5,830 bases of DNA. It comes from Spirochaetota bacterium (GTDB lineage: Bacteria; Spirochaetota; UBA4802; UBA5550). The DNA lies in contig JAKJGD010000149.1 in NCBI GenBank assembly GCA_022704585.1, positions 1-5,830 of the forward strand, given 5' to 3'. How positions within the stretch are numbered: the stretch's first letter is position 1; each line of letters starts with the position of its first letter. Shown here in pieces: positions 5,805-5,830 of the stretch. The notes under the pieces were generated by a model. That model did no database searches, was not told the DNA's origin, and was given only the letters and a program-made list of their open reading frames with translations. Both the position numbers and the translations under genes were made by a program.

Positions 5805-5830
5805 TCTACGGCGCCGTGATGAACGGCACA
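5805..5830. other. Right edge, no recognisable gene
   Basis: A perfect 10-bp palindrome ACGGCGCCGT sits at 5808-5817. The rest is too short to judge and could belong to a gene or repeat beyond the edge. Confidence 0.3.

Overview
The window looks like a stretch of accessory surface-protein and intergenic DNA from a Gram-negative, probably spirochaete-like bacterium. This assignment is inferred. Both large proteins have lipoprotein signal peptides, one with a relaxed lipobox ending I-F-S-C of the kind common in spirochaetes. Long arrays of Ig-like modules joined to an SBBP-type beta-propeller, and an outer-membrane beta-barrel protein, also fit Leptospira-like and related environmental spirochaetes. 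No rRNA, tRNA or core housekeeping operon is present to settle the taxonomy.

Layout. Positions 1-3974 (minus strand) hold two tandem lipoprotein genes in one probable operon. The upstream gene (1251-3974, 907 aa) has a lipid anchor, five Ig-like modules and a C-terminal seven-bladed propeller. Two bases after its stop, a second lipoprotein gene starts at 1248 and runs off the left edge (416 aa visible). It is built from the same Ig-like module repeated at exactly 100 residues. A divergent intergenic region (3975-4255) carries a candidate minus-strand promoter and the Shine-Dalgarno of a plus-strand single-stranded DNA-binding protein gene (ssb, 4256-4698). That gene is broken near its 5' end by a perfect 14-bp tandem duplication and lacks the usual acidic SSB tail. 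A convergent gap (4699-4815) has weak terminator candidates. A minus-strand gene for a probable outer-membrane beta-barrel protein (4816-5586, 256 aa) follows. It has a near-consensus promoter and a clear ribosome-binding site, which together fix the start well inside the longest open frame. The right end (5690-5830) has no recognisable gene but holds a strong hairpin element of the dispersed intergenic repeat type.

How it works together. The lipoprotein pair and the barrel protein would all act at the cell envelope. The two lipoproteins are probably co-transcribed paralogues with rod-like Ig stalks, at least one of them ending in a propeller head, which suggests binding or adhesion at the surface. 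The ssb remnant has no obvious functional link to them. I see no defence system, CRISPR array, transposase, integrase or RNA gene. The most notable items are the 14-bp duplication in ssb, the strict 100-residue module period shared by the two lipoproteins, and the apparently complete seven-blade propeller whose last blade seems to be closed by the segment just before the first blade.
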